Shown: piece by piece, positions 47,390 to 59,708 of the stretch | Position numbering within the stretch: the first letter of the stretch is position 1 | Layout of the letters: every line of letters starts with the position of its first letter | Assembly: GCA_013396915.1 (NCBI GenBank) | Contig: VWZL01000430.1 | Coordinates: 370,806-434,805, forward strand | Length of the DNA: 64,000 nucleotides | Direction: 5' to 3' | From: Stercorarius parasiticus | Lineage: Eukaryota; Chordata; Aves; Charadriiformes; Stercorariidae | Position numbers and translations under genes: made by a program | Notes under the pieces: generated by a model | Databases searched by the model: none | The model's input: only the letters and a program-made list of their open reading frames with translations | What the model was told of the DNA's origin: nothing

Positions 47390-48250
47390 AGAGATGGCGA
47401 TTGCAGTTTGGGCAGTAAATCTGAACCATCCAATCCTGTTAAATTATTTTCCAAACGACGTGATTTCCCTGGTGCACATAAATGATCAATTTCATGTTTT
47501 ATTCCTAGTGCTATTTTAGAAAAAAAAAAAATCTCATTAAACTATCTTGATTAGAGAAAAGGGGCTGTCAGCACTGGGTGGACAAATGGTGTGAGGGCAC
47601 TCGGCTATTTCCCTGAACGCACAGACACCTGCAGAAGAGGCCTTCAAAGACCTGAAGGTTATTTGCCCATATTACAAATGAGGTGAAGGTTAAAAAAGGT
47701 GATTAAAAGCATCTGGAAACCAAAATGTGACAGAGTCTTGCAGTAACCTCCAAGCAGCTTGATTTATGACAGGCCGGTCCCACCCGTAACAAGATTATAG
47801 CTTCTCCACATCAGCCATTGTGATAAATACCAATTACCTACTTGAGTATTGCCATTCAAATTTGCCTAAGTAAGGAGCAGAATCATACATCTATGTTGAT
47901 TACATATCAATGATGCGGTGGAAGCCTTTGCAACTTTTAGATCTGCTTAAGATATGCCGCCCTGATTTAGACAACGATTTGCATACAATTTACCCATAAA
48001 GCTTTACTTTGAAAAGTATAATTACTTTTTTAATATTCTTCCTTCTGATTTGAATTTTAGAGAGGCCATATAATGAATTACTGCACTAATGAAGACAAAC
48101 ATGCGCTTGGGGTGTACAATGGGAGCATTGTTAAATAAACTTCCTGCATGCAACACATTTGTTGTGGTTAATCTTTAAATGGAGGCTCCTATTAATACCA
48201 ACACTTTTCTTCCCATAATTATTTTCAGAGGGATGTAAATCCCTTCCAGT
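47390..48250. promoter_or_regulatory. Strongest AT-rich CNE candidate (POU/SOX-like words)
   Basis: The largest clean AT-rich island in the window, with no repeat signature. It contains a perfect POU octamer ATTTGCAT at 47977-47984 immediately followed by ACAAT, a SOX half-site. Together they resemble the OCT-SOX composite with one base less between the halves. Other words are TGATTACATATCAATGATG near 47898, TGATAAATACCAATTACC near 47820, TAATATTCTTCC, CATTGTTAAATAAAC near 48127, and TCCCATAATTATTTTCAG ending at 48230. An A run lies at 47519-47531. The motif density and composition are those of a deeply conserved developmental enhancer; this is inference. Confidence 0.45.
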
Positions 48251-48673
48251 GCTGCTCCAACGGTTTCACCTGCAGGAGCAGGCATTGATGTTAGGCAGGA
48301 GGGCGCTGGTCCCACTGGGATGATCACGCAGGGGACACCTTGACCTGGCAGTGAGGCTGCCACAGGCAGGGATGGCTTTCCTCACAGGGAACGGGGACAG
48401 CATGAGTGGCATCTGCACAGGACATGAGCATCAGCAGGGCTGGCCTCTGCTGCCCTGTTGCATTTCATGCAGAGCAGAGAATCCTCTGAGCTCTTCCTCC
48501 TTTGGTTTTCTTGTTGTTCCCCCTTTCATGTAATCTGAGGATCTCCCCCCAAATATGTGTTTGTATCCAGCATCCCCAGGATTTCAGATGGCTGAAACCC
48601 TCTGGGACGCAGATATGGGCCCAGGGAGTCTTGGTAGGCAAAATGGTCAGATTTGGACAGAAAGCCCCCCGCA
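48251..48673. other. Unique spacer
   Basis: No recognisable feature between the AT-rich island and the next CR1. Confidence 0.5.
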
Positions 48674-49268
48674 GCCTGGGCTGCATCCCCAGCAGCATGG
48701 GCAGCAGGGTGAGGGGGGGGATTCTGCCCCTCTGCTCCGCTCAGGGGAGACCCCCCTGCAGCGCTGCCTCCAGCTCTGGGGCACCAACAGCAGAAGGACA
48801 CGGAGCTGTTGGTGCAGGTCCAGACGAGGCCCTGGAGATGCTGGGAGGGCTGGAGCCCCTCTGCCACGAGGACAGGCTGAGAGAGTTGGGGGGGTTCAGC
48901 CTGGAGATGAGAAGGCTCCGGGGAGACCTTAGAGCCCCTTCCAGTACTTAACAGGGGCTTATAAGATGGGGAGGGACCTTTTAACAGGGCCTGTTGCAAT
49001 AAGACAAAGGGTAAGGGTTTTAAATTAAAAAAGAGTAGATTCAGACCAGATATAAAGAGGAAATTCTTTACTCTGAGGGGGTGAGACACTGGCCCAGGTT
49101 GCCCAGAGAGGTAGGAGATGCCCCATCCTTTGAATCATTCCAGGCCAGGTTGGATGGGGCTTTGAGCAACCTGATCTGGTTGAAGATGTCCTTGCTCATG
49201 ATAGGAGGGATTGGACTGGATGGCCTTTAAAGGTCCCTTCCCACCCAAACCATTCTGTGATCCTGTGA
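48674..49268 (+). mobile_element. CR1 LINE, 5'-truncated, plus strand
   Basis: A plus-strand CR1 about 595 bp long. It opens at L-G-C-I (GCCTGGGCTGCATCCCC) and continues with CTCTGGGGCACCAACAGCAG (the W-G-x-x-x-x-x block). It then has [13 protein letters not shown] and R-R-L-R-G-D-L in one frame. The 3' part (GATATAAAGAGGAAATTCTT, CCCAGGTTGCCCAGAGAGG, GGCCAGGTTGGATGGGGC) is in other frames. It ends TTTAAAGGTCCCTTCCCACCC, ATTCTGTG and ATCCTGTG at 49251-49267. It shares the TTGGGGGGGTTCAGCC signature with the 18645 copy. Confidence 0.92.
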
Positions 49269-51304
49269 CTAACAGTCTTGGAGATTTCTGTTGCTGTCAG
49301 GAAACAACAAGCAGTGAGCTCTGGGAAAAGAGCTTGCTGGGAGCAGGGGGGGGATCTGGTGATGGGAAGGGAGGTCTAACAGGCCCATGGAGGGATTCCC
49401 TGTCCCTGGGACTGCTACCCTGGTCCAGGGGCATGCTCTAGGGTTTCTTTTCTAAAAGCAAATCCGCATTTACGTTGCTGTTCACATGCATGCACATGGT
49501 GATGCTGAGCAAACCGACATGGCTGGCCCCAGGCTGTGGGGTGGGGGTCATGAGGGAGCCTGGGGACAGTGGGGAAGAGGGTTTGAGCATGGGGGCTTGA
49601 CACTGGGACCTTTGACATCCCAGTCCTGGACGCCATCTTGGTGTCCTCTGAGACCTTGGGCTGCTTGTTCAACCCCTTTGCATTAGCACTGCCATTGCTG
49701 ACCTTGCCAAAGGGACGAGCATTAGGGTCTTCATGTAGTTTAGAGAAGGGTTGTTCCTCCCTACAGTGTAGGAAGGGAGAATGATTTGGGGTTCAAGTTA
49801 GTTAGTCTTGGTAGCCCAGTTTCCACATGCCTTCCCATAGATGTGACCATCTTATGGCCACACACACGCAAGCGCACCTGGTGCACAGAGCTGGGTCCTG
49901 CCTCCATCACCCAGCGAGGATGAGGCTACCGACCTCATATCTGCAAAATCCTGCTGGCATGGCCACTGCACTTGCAAGAAGGAGAGAGCTCCAAGGGAGG
50001 AGCAGATCCCGGGAATAGGGGTTCTGTCTGGCAGGAGGGCAAGCAGAGGTGGGCTGTGCTGCCCTGCGAGGCCACAGAGCCATGTGTCCCCCTTTCCTGC
50101 CTGACGGGCACAGGGCATGGCTGCCAGCCAACCCCACTGATACCCTCTGCTCGTCTTGCCAAATGTTAATGTTGATGCTTGACAGGCTCACTTAAAGAGC
50201 CTTAGCCCGTGCCTGGGAGTTATTTCAAATCAAAAAGCTCTTTCCCAGATGAGTGATTTCTCAGCTGGCTGCTAGCAGCTCCCTGCTTTTGGCTGGTGAG
50301 GAAATTCTGGTCCTCCCCTGGAGATGCACCTTCCCTGGAGGGGCTGACCCACCCTGAAGGTCTGGGGGAGGAACGGGAAGAAGGGCAGAAGGGGGCTAGA
50401 GAGGGACTCTTGGACTCAGCCTGAGGGAGGGGAGACGCTTCAACCAGCTCCCCTTCCCTCCCAGCACAGCACCCCATTGCACCCCTGGCCTGCCCTTCTG
50501 ACTCAGACCAGCCCGAGTGTTTCTCCTTAAGGCACCTGGGCCTGGAGACTCATGAAGATGGAGACAGCACCTCTCTGGGCACTGTTTGCAGGTGGCTTTC
50601 CATCCATGCTCCAGAGACCAAGCATGGCCTCTCACATGAGCTCATCTGGCTCCATCTTCCAAGCCAGCAGCCCTTGGTTGAACTCCCTCATCCAGGGTTA
50701 CACCCCTGGTACCTGAGATCCTGCTGGGACAGTGTCCACACACATATAAAGTCTTTTGCTCTCTGATCACTTCTGGCTCCTTCCTCCTTCTTTTTATTTT
50801 CCTAGAAGGTCTGAGTGGAGGACAGCAGACAGACCTGCCCCCTCATTGCTGGTCCTCACACATGCCAGGTCCTTTCCCATTTTCCCTGGGGAAAGCTGCT
50901 ACCCTTCTCTCTGGCTGCCCGCTTTGTATGGACGCTTCCCAGGGATGTAGGTGCCTCTGATCTGCAGATAATCTGTGCCAGTGGTTCTCCAGCTTTCTCC
51001 ACTTGTGGGTCCTCCTTACAGTGACATTCAGCTCCCAGGTCTTGAGCTGCCCCTAAGTCTCCTGTTCAGGGCTGTTGGACGCAGCCAGACACCCCCAGGC
51101 TCTGCACTCTGAAGCCTGACTCGCTGTTCCTCAGGCTGATGGGGCCATTTGTCCCAGCACTTCTCCATCCAGGTTGCTACCCTGCTCTTGCTTGTCCTGG
51201 GAGCTGATGCACGTCTTTACAGCCTCCGGACCCTCCCATGGCCCATGGTGCCAGGTCTGGCCCCAGCCTCAGGCTCAGCCCCCAGCCCTGCTCCTAGGTG
51301 TGCT
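49269..51304. other. Gene-free unique DNA
   Basis: No gene or transposon recognised. A good pyrimidine tract and AG lie at 50785-50806 (CCTTCTTTTTATTTTCCTAG) but no matching donor follows. Confidence 0.5.
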
Positions 51305-51500
51305 ACTTTGCATTGGAGGCTATTAAAACATATTTTGTTGGAATGGGCCCAGCGAGGGAAGCGATCCAGCTCCATATGACTGCCTCATTATTCACCACTC
51401 TGCCAATCTTTATGTCATCTACAAATTTTTATCCAGAGAGATTTTGTATTTACTGCCAAGTTATTGATGGTGAGCAGCATCTGGCCAAACACTGACACCC
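51305..51500. repeat. Ancient LINE-like relic
   Basis: TATGACTGCCTCATTATTCACC, then CTCTGCCAATCTTTATGTCATC, then TACAAATTTTTATCC, then AGAGATTTTGTATTTACTGCC, then AAGTTATTGATGG. These match, in order, a very old dispersed sequence common in turtles and crocodilians ('CTCTGCCAATCTTTGTGTCATC-GCAAATTTTATC' and 'CAGGTCATTGATG'). It is probably part of an ancient CR1-clade element. I am unsure of the orientation and exact family. Confidence 0.45.
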
Positions 51501-52009
51501 CCTTGGCGATAAGATGATGTGGCCAGCCTGGGATCATTTCACAGCTTGTGTGCCGATCTCCTCACTGACCTTCAGGATGTTGCTTAGCTCTGTATCTGCA
51601 AAGGTATTTAAACACATAAAGCTCCACATCAGTGACAGTAAGCACTAAGTTTTTCATGCACCTGATTTCCTGGCATCGTGTGTGTCCTGGGTGCTGCAGG
51701 AAGGTCCACTGGTCTACCAATACCTCCGCAGAGCAGCTTAAGAGCCATCAGATCCCATCTTTTCTTCCCCCAGATGAGACACAGCCCTCTCCAAACACTT
51801 ATGTTTCTGCTTCTGAGAGGAAGAAAGGGGCCAGTTCCTGCCTGAAGGGAGCCGCCAGGAGACTCCTGTGAAAGGGGGGGCGAGGTGGGTGGTGTGCTGG
51901 CCATGGGGACCAGCAGCATCACACAGCAGGGCAGAGAGATGCTGGGGGAAGTTGCCACCATGTAAGTAACTGCACAGTCACTGCCTGTGTGTCCATGCCC
52001 AGAGCCAGC
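51501..52009. other. Unique spacer
   Basis: No recognisable gene or repeat. Confidence 0.45.
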
Positions 52010-52732
52010 TCTGTGCTGCGGGAGACTGTTCCCTGAAGAAAAGGACTTGGGGGTGCTGGTGGACGAGAGGCTCAACATGAGCCGTCAGTGTGCACTTGCA
52101 GCCCAGAAAGTCAATTGTATCTTGGGCTGCATTGGGAGAAGCGTGGCCAGCAGGTCGAGGGAGGTGATTCTCCCCTTCTACTCCACTCTCGTGAGATGCC
52201 ACCTGGAGTACTGCATCCAGTTCTGGAGCCCCTACTACAAGAGAGATACGGACGTGCTGGAACGTGTCCAGAGAAGGGCCACAAGGATGATCAGAGGGCT
52301 GGAGCACCTCTCCTATGAGGACAGACTGAGAGAGTTGGGGTTGTTCAGTCTGGAGAAAAGAAGGCTCCGAGGACACCTTATTGTGGCCTACCAGTATCTT
52401 AAGGGGGCCTACGAGAAAGTTGGGGAGGGACTTTTTAGGATGTCAGGTAATGGTAGGACTAGAGGGAATGGATTAACACTAGAGATGGGTCGATTCAGAT
52501 TGGACATTAGGAAGAAGTTCTTCACCATGAGGGTGGTGAGACACTGGAACAGGTTGCCCAGAGAGGTGGTGGAAGCCCATCCCTAGAAGTTTTTAAGGCC
52601 AGGCTGGATGGGGCTCTGTTCAACCTGATCTAGTGGGAGGTGTCCCTGCCCATGGCAGAGGGGTTGGAACTAGATGATCTTTAAGGTCCCCTCCAACCCA
52701 AACCATTCTATGATTCTATGATTCTATGAACA
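52010..52732 (+). mobile_element. Best-preserved CR1 LINE copy
   Basis: A plus-strand CR1 of about 720 bp. One frame stays open from upstream of the element to 52586 and reads [16 protein letters not shown], then [55 protein letters not shown], then R-L-D-I-R-K-K-F-F and [10 protein letters not shown]. One frameshift at about 52580 separates the last block (F-K-A-R-L-D-G-A). The 3' UTR carries GATCTTTAAGGTCCCCTCCA and a clean tail of three ATTCTATG units at 52707-52730. The near-open frame and intact tail make it the youngest-looking copy, but it lacks the catalytic region and cannot retrotranspose itself. Confidence 0.95.
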
Positions 52733-55700
52733 CAGGTCACCCAAGAAGTTGTCGGTCCCCAGCCCATCTCAATCTGTCATCCACATGGAGTCTTTCTAAG
52801 AGGCCCGCGGGTCTTTCAGGAGGCTACAGAAGGAGCTCACCTGCCCGCTGCAGAACCACACTGATGTTAACCCTGGACACTGCCTGCACTGTCGCGTGCT
52901 CCAGCACAACTATTCCCCCAGCACGGGGGCTGTGCCCACATCCCTCCCAGCAACTCCCAGCGCCCTTGTGCTCCGTTGCAGAGAGCAGCATCCTGGGGCA
53001 GCGGCAGGAGACAGGCTGTGTTGGGGGGTGTCAGGCAGGGCAGCAGCCTGCCTGCACAGGCAACCAGCTGTCCAGAGCGCGGGGTTAATGAATGATGTGA
53101 AAGTGTCAGCCCTAGGATTGTGCAGCCCTTGACGGTCCAGAGGAGAGGAGGGGCAGAGGACGAGGAGGCCAGATAATGACCTTACCCAGCTTGTTAACCT
53201 TCATCTCTCCTTGTAACATACTTGGCTGCTTGACTCTCTTTTGTAATTACAGCATAGTGTTGTTTAACAATTAACAGGTCCGAAAGAATTGCTTCCCAGC
53301 ATGAACTTACATGGAGCTGCAGAAACTGTCCCAGGCTTGCTGAAGCGGGACCTGTCCTTGAGAAGCAGAGCCAGGTCATGTCACCTCCCCATCTGCAGCC
53401 CCTGCCAGCTCCTCCTGTCACCAGTGGCTGTGGGCACTGGGTTGGAGGAGTTGGAGCCCAGCAGGGCAGCAGGAGTCACTCCAGTCTCTGCAAAATGTTC
53501 TCGTGCCTCTGCCGGACCATCGGGATCTCGTGTGAATACTCAGCTCTGGTCTGCCAGGGAGAGACGCAGTGAGACGGAGCTGGATGAAGTCTCTTCTGGT
53601 GGCAGCTGAAACCAGACGTGCTCCAACAGGAGATATGGCCCAAATATTCCATAGTGTGGGGTCTGAGCAGCCGAGCGTGCTGCCTGGGCAGTGCTGTGCT
53701 CCCCATCCCTGCTGCCTCCCGGTCCAGGTCTGAGGGATGCCTGGGGAACATGGGCACCCATAAGAGGGGGTCACAGCTGATGGCTGGGTACGTGGCAGTC
53801 AGATGCTCCCGTGCTTGCTCCTGGCTTTGTGTTCAGTGGTGTCCAGAGCAAAGGTCTTTGGAGATCTGCAGCCCCATGGCTGCCCCGGTTGCATGGTGGA
53901 GATGCAAAGCCTCCAACAATTTGGTATGGTCTGCATTATATCCTTCCAGGGTACTCAGTAGACAAGAGCCCCAGTCACGGCATTTGTGCGGCCAAGCATG
54001 GGTGTCTGCAGGTTGATGCCTCCACAGGATGTGTCCACCCTGCAGACTTGTCCTACACCCAGTGGAGTCCAGCTCTCCTGAGCCTGTTGGCATGTGCTCT
54101 GGGGGGGCGATGAATTGCAGATGGCATCTGCATCACTGGGGAGTGACAGACTCTTCTGGAGGGCACTGGGAGGCTGACCCCGATGGATATGCTGGTGGGC
54201 AGATGCCCACCTTCAGCCAGACAGATCCTCCTGCAGACCCTGTGGGCTGTCCCGAGCAGACAGCACTTGAGCAGGGTGATTTCCCAGAGACCAGGGGTGT
54301 GCACCAGGAGCCAGCCTTTGCTGGCATGTCTGGAGCAGGAGAGCCAGGGAGGGTGGCTCTCTGTGCTAAGAGGACTGCTGTTGTATGGAAGGCAGAGACG
54401 TGCACATAAAGATGGTCCAACAGACCTCATGCCCCGCTGCTGAGCAAGCAGAGCAGCACCAGGCCTGGGATGGTTTTTGCTGTGGTTTGTGGCGCGCGTG
54501 ATGTGTACGCTGACCTGTGCAGTGAGCCAGAGAGAGCAGGCTGGGAGGGGGTTAACCTGGGAATCAGCCAGGCAGCTGCCAAGGCGCTATAGATTTTGGA
54601 GCAGTAACTCTTCGGCTGGAGAGTGAAAAGGGGACAGGTAATGAGGCTCATGAGATCTGTTAATACTTAACCTAATGCAACACCTACTGGCCCTGCTGAT
54701 AAATCAGAGACAAGCCCTGGCACGTTGCTCCAGTGGCCACCTGGTCTGCCGGCACAGCCCCAGCATCTGCGGGGGCCGTCCCCTCTCACCAGCACAGGGG
54801 CCGAGTGCCCCTTCCCTGCTCTCCTTTCCCAGGAGCCTGGTGATGACCAGCATGGCCGAACCCCTGTCCCTTGGACAAAATGCCTCAGGGATGTCTGGAG
54901 GGTGGCCAGAAACACCAGCTCGGAGGGATCATGGGCTCAGCCCTGGAAAGGCCATGAGCCTGTGGAAATTTAGCCCAATGGTCTGAGGGTGGGGGGTGTG
55001 GGGGGTGCAGCTTGACATTCAGACCTTTAAAACCTCTCTAGGAAAATCTAACTGTGGTTTAATCAGCACTGATTAGCCTCCACTGCTGGAGCGGGGCGAG
55101 GCGGCTGTCCGCAGCCCTGCACACGCCGAGGGCTTGATTTCCAGCACTTGCTCTGACCCTCGAGCTGCTCGGAAACATCTGTGCTTCTGCTTATTGCCAC
55201 GGCTCATTTCTGATGCAAAAATCACGACCAAACAACAGCAGCAGAGCCCTCCTAGTGGGACCACTTACAAGGTGGTGGGTAAAGATGTGCCTCCTACCGT
55301 GAGAAATACCAAGAGTGCTCCTCCCTGGGAGATGTGAGACATTTCAGCTGCAAAGTTAGCCCCCAGTCCAAACTTTTCTGATGCCCCTGAACAGCAGAAA
55401 CCAAACTGAGCTTGTTAAACCACATTAGGGATCCTTCAGTGGTAAAGAAAAGGAAGACAATTGTCTGCCATCTTGTTGCGGACACATTTCTGGCCTCATG
55501 GTCTGACACGCAGGTAGGGCTGGGGAGAGGTCAGTCTTTATTTGCAGGTGCTGTTCCCACGACAGACATCACTGTTATAGAAGGGCACCTAAAAACAGGT
55601 CCCAGGAAATGCCAGAGCTTCAAATATATCTGGGCTGGGTGCTTGGGGCTGAGCGAAGATGGCACAGCTGGATTCCTGGTCAGAAGATGTGGTACCACCT

Positions 55701-56399
55701 TGGCAGGATGCGGATGGTTCCCATGGGCCTGGCGGTGTCTGCTTCTTGCCATGCATCTGCATCTGACATCTCTGTTCTTGTTCTTGCTTGTGGTGCTCAT
55801 GGAACAAATTGGGATCAGTTGATGTAACCCCAAAAACTCACAGGCTTTGGGTTCTGGTCTGGACACCTTCAGACATCTGAGGAGGTGGGTCCAGTGAGAC
55901 TCTCTGAAATTTCCTGTGTTAGAGATGAGTGAAAAATCACACATTGGTTTGGCAAAAATGATACTAAATCCATGTCCTTTGAAAGAAAGGTAGTGTTTCA
56001 GAATGATCTCAGTTTTAATGACCTAAAAATTTCCACTGGTCTTATCTCCTCCTTCACCCAAAAAGGCAAAAAGGATAAGAAGGGAAAGGAGACAAGAAAA
56101 CAGAAAAGAAAGGGAGAGACAAAACCCCAGGTCTGGAAACTCCTGTGTTTTGGGAAAAGCACCAGGACATCTGGAATAAACTAGAAGAATTATTTCAGGG
56201 TAAAGTCTGCGAATGGCACGGTTCTTCTAGTCCTCGTAATATCACTCCAGTGCTCCCCAGGAGGGTCTTGTGGGCAGCACCTGCCCCTGGTGACAGCTGA
56301 TGGTTGGGATTTTACTGGGTTCTGCCGTTTGTACTTCCCTTCCAACCCACTTGACTGTTCATCTTCTGAGTGTGAGTCCGAGCTGATACACCGAGAAGG
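52733..56399. other. Gene-free unique DNA
   Basis: No gene or transposon recognised. A purine tract lies at about 56060-56125. 53180-53300 is AT-richer (TTGTTTAACAATTAACAGG, with an inverted TTGTT/AACAA pair). 54985-55008 has three long G runs on the plus strand. Confidence 0.5.
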
Positions 56400-57400
56400 A
56401 ATTATTGAGCTGAGCCTCTGAAATCATGGATGCTCGCCTGCTGTCCCCAACGCCTCTAGAAATCCACAGTAAGCAAACTCCAAAAGAGAATTACATTTCT
56501 GCTTGATGTGTTGCCAATCACCGCCATTTCACGGAATTTGAGTCACATTCCTCTAACAAGAAGCAATTTTCTCTGTTAAATCCAGCAGGTCTGTGCTAAC
56601 CTTGGATCAAAGATGCTCAGAGACTTTGTAGGTTTCCCTGGTGTTTCTATGCTCTGTTCCTGACTTTGGCTGCAGAGGTCACACGTGGCGGGGGGTTTAT
56701 CTTTGCTGTCAATAATCTTGTCTGGCCAACGTGGGACAGCACAGGCCGTCTGATCCCAGATAGTGCACGTCTGTGGATGAGGTTTAACAGTTCCAGTGCC
56801 AGGAGGTAAGGTTTGAAACATAAAGTCTTGGCATTTCTTTCATCTACCACATTTGCACAGTCTTTCCTGAACATGGGAGACATTTCACAGGAAGCATTTT
56901 CTTCAAAATGATTGAATTCTGTTTTGGGATGTTGTCATTATATGTATCCCAGATGCCTCTGTCTGCCATTCTTTTTTGTCACTCCCTTCAGGGACTCTGG
57001 AGAGGCCAGTGCTGAAGCAGCTCTCTGCTAGCCACTATTTTGCATTCATCCAGCATTTTTTCGATATCATGACTGCTGCATTCTGCCTAACAGGTGCTCT
57101 GGACAGTGATTTGGATGATAGCTTCCAAACAAGGAAAAACACAAATTGGCCTCCCCCCAGAATCAGAAGACTAGCTCAAAAATCAGAAGATTTGGAAACA
57201 ATTGCTGGAGTGCATCCTGCCTTCTCGGGCATCCCATTTGCAAGCAGTCTCTACCATCATGTGCCCCAGAAACTTGCAGATTTGGAAGAGAGCCAAGACT
57301 GCTTTGCTCATATGATGCCAGGACCGGAGGCTATGTGAACATGGCATCAAACATTGCAAGACGTACATTGAGATCATGAGATCTGGTCACTCTGCAAAGA
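56400..57400. other. Lower-GC stretch with an unassigned 120-codon frame
   Basis: About 1 kb closer to 45% GC. A plus-strand frame is open at 56976-57338 (120 codons) and begins just before a pyrimidine tract and AG at 57000 or so. Its translation has no repeat, signal peptide or motif that I recognise, and a frame of this length is expected by chance in a window of this size. A 10-mer, AATCAGAAGA, occurs twice at 57161 and 57182. Confidence 0.3.
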
Positions 57401-58141
57401 CTTAGGTCTTATCATTGTCTCCCCCAACTTTCGACTGCCAGCAGAGCATCCGCACGGGGTGGTCTCTGCCTCCCACCAGGTCATTGCCTTGAGCTTCCAT
57501 CTACTCCTTGGAGGAACACAGAGGAGGAGGATGGCTGTGGGCAGGACCCTGATGACTTCAAGGCACCAGGGATGGGTGATCCTTTGCTAATCTTCCAGGG
57601 TCAAGGTGATACAGGTTTCATTTCATAGTTTTCAGGTGCCACCCCTCCTCCTGGGGCCGGAGTGTCCTCCTGTCCTGGCAGGGAGGCAGGTCTAACCAGG
57701 CTCACAGAAAGAGCAAGGGACTGTGACCGAGGGCCTGCCAGTACATTTCCCTGGTGGTTTTCTGTCTGTGACAAGTCAGAAAGCAAAATAAAAAGAAGGC
57801 ATGCAGTCAGCCAACCCACTTAACTGCAGTTTTCCTCCATCAGGATCTATTTAGTTTTATTCAGCCTGACATCGCTCAGAGAGAAAAAGAAATTCTGGGA
57901 GCCTAAAGCCGGAGGGAGACCACACAGTGAGTGCTGGCCGTACCGGGGGAATCTCGTTTTCCTTATTGCATCTGACACCAGGCAAGAGGAGCCACGGTCT
58001 GTGGCTGTGGGTGTGAGGAGGCTTTCCAGGGGTGGAGGCAGCCTCCCCCACCACACGCTGGCTGTGGCATCAGCATCCACACTTCACTGACCTGCAGGTG
58101 CAGCTGGCCAGAGCCTGGTGGACCCTGAAGCCCCCAGGTCA
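57401..58141. other. Unique DNA upstream of the hairpin
   Basis: No recognisable feature. Confidence 0.45.
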
Positions 58142-58192
58142 AGCTGGAGCATCTTGCCCAAAGCAGGTGGCTTTGGGCAAGATGCTCCAGCT
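58142..58192. repeat. Perfect 23-bp inverted repeat, 5-nt loop
   Basis: The left arm (58142-58164, beginning AGCTGGAGCATCTTGCCC) and right arm (58170-58192, ending GGGCAAGATGCTCCAGCT) are exact reverse complements over all 23 bases. They are separated by the five bases AGGTG. The flanking bases (A at 58141, G at 58193) do not pair. RNA from either strand would fold into a 51-nt hairpin without a mismatch. The surrounding sequence shows no other symmetry and no transposon signature. It could be a template-switch mutation, a hairpin RNA source or a regulatory palindrome. It is shorter than a usual microRNA precursor. Confidence 0.97.
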
Positions 58193-59708
58193 GCAATTTG
58201 GGGAGGATGAGGTTAAGCTGACGCACTGGAATCCACAGCTGAATGTTGTGAGCGGAAGCACATCTGTATCGCTGCTTTCCAGGAAAGCCTCTTTTCAGCC
58301 CAAATTGAGAGGATTTAGCAGTCTGTAACAGAGAGGAGAAAGAGCAGACCTACTGGGACCCTCCGTTCTCTACAGCACACCCCTTAGTTGGGGGATTTGT
58401 CATACACCAATGAACGGAGGATGTAATGAGATATGGGGCAGGGGACTCCAGAGGGGAAGCACTGAAGGCTGCGAGGCCATGGGAGGTAGATGGTTCTCAG
58501 CATTTGGCTAGCAATACACAGAGGTTGCAATGTTCCCACCAGATGCCAGCATTTTGGGTACGTCTCCTGCCAAGGCTGACAGCAAGTCATCCCAAGGACA
58601 CAGCGCTGATCCAGGAGAAGGTGCCTAATGGGGTGGGAGAAGTGATAGCACTGTCAAAATGTTGTAGAGGGCACATGTCAATTTAGGGCTCCATGGAAAC
58701 GATGCCAGAAGCTGTCCCTCAGCCCATCTTGCGCCACTACCAACTGTTTCTGATCACGCTGTAGCCAGGGGTTAAGCAGACACTATGTAGGAAACACACT
58801 GCATGACCCAAGGACCTCTCTCTTTGCCTGGGTCAGGAGCAACAAGCAGCAGGAAGCTCAGCCTGTGCTCATCAGCACGACCCTGCAGGACAACCAGCTG
58901 GCTGAAGGCAGGTGTCTGCATTACTGATGCCAAGCTATACCAGGCAGGACAGCCCTGGGGGAGCTCATCAAACCTCTGGCAGAAGCACAGACCTGTAACA
59001 GAAATTACTTTTCCAGATCAGATTCTCCAGATATTCACATGCTCGTTGGGGTGAAGTCTGCACCTTTCCCAGGCTGCACTTTTCCAGAAGGGTATTGATG
59101 ACCCTGAGCCTGGGCTGACTGTCTCCAAGAGCTGGCAGAGCCCCTGGACCTGCCCGTATGGGCCGTTCAGAGCTCCTTCCCTGCTGGCTGCACAGACTCC
59201 ATTTGCCCATCTCTCCTCGCTGAGCAGTTTATTGACAGCAGCACCAGCCCTGGCTGACTTTGCCATGTGAGTCACAAAGTTTGCATCACCCACCACCACC
59301 CAAATCACTGCTGCATCCATCACCTGCCCTGCTGGTGCTCTCCCTGCGTCACGCCTCTCTTCTCCCAGCTTCCCTTTTACTGGCACATCAACCCTAACTC
59401 CTTATCTCCATTCCCAAAGACGTTCCGTTCTGTCCCTCTCTGTATTTCGCTGGAGGATCTTCTCTGTGTTTGCGCTGCATGGAGCACGGGGTGCATCTGA
59501 CCCACACCGAGACCTCTTGCAGAAGCACAGTGGCACAACTAGACGTCCCCGTGCTCCATCTGCATATGGCATCACCCAGGACACCGCCTCCTCGTCTGTC
59601 CTGCTCCAGGGACTATCCACCCTCAGTCCAGGATGGTGAGGACCAGAGAGGGGTCAGAGAAGAGCAGCAGGAAGGAGTGGAGGTGTGCGAGGCCTGGCTG
59701 ACGGGGAG
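58193..59708. other. Gene-free unique DNA
   Basis: No gene or transposon recognised. Confidence 0.5.

Noticed and set aside
54985..55008. G-quadruplex candidate
   Set aside because: Only three separable G runs are present; a fourth would need splitting a six-G run without a loop.
56976..57338. 120-codon plus-strand frame after a pyrimidine tract
   Set aside because: A frame this long is expected by chance in 64 kb. There is no donor at its end, no motif and no known family, so it is kept only as a note in the region entry.
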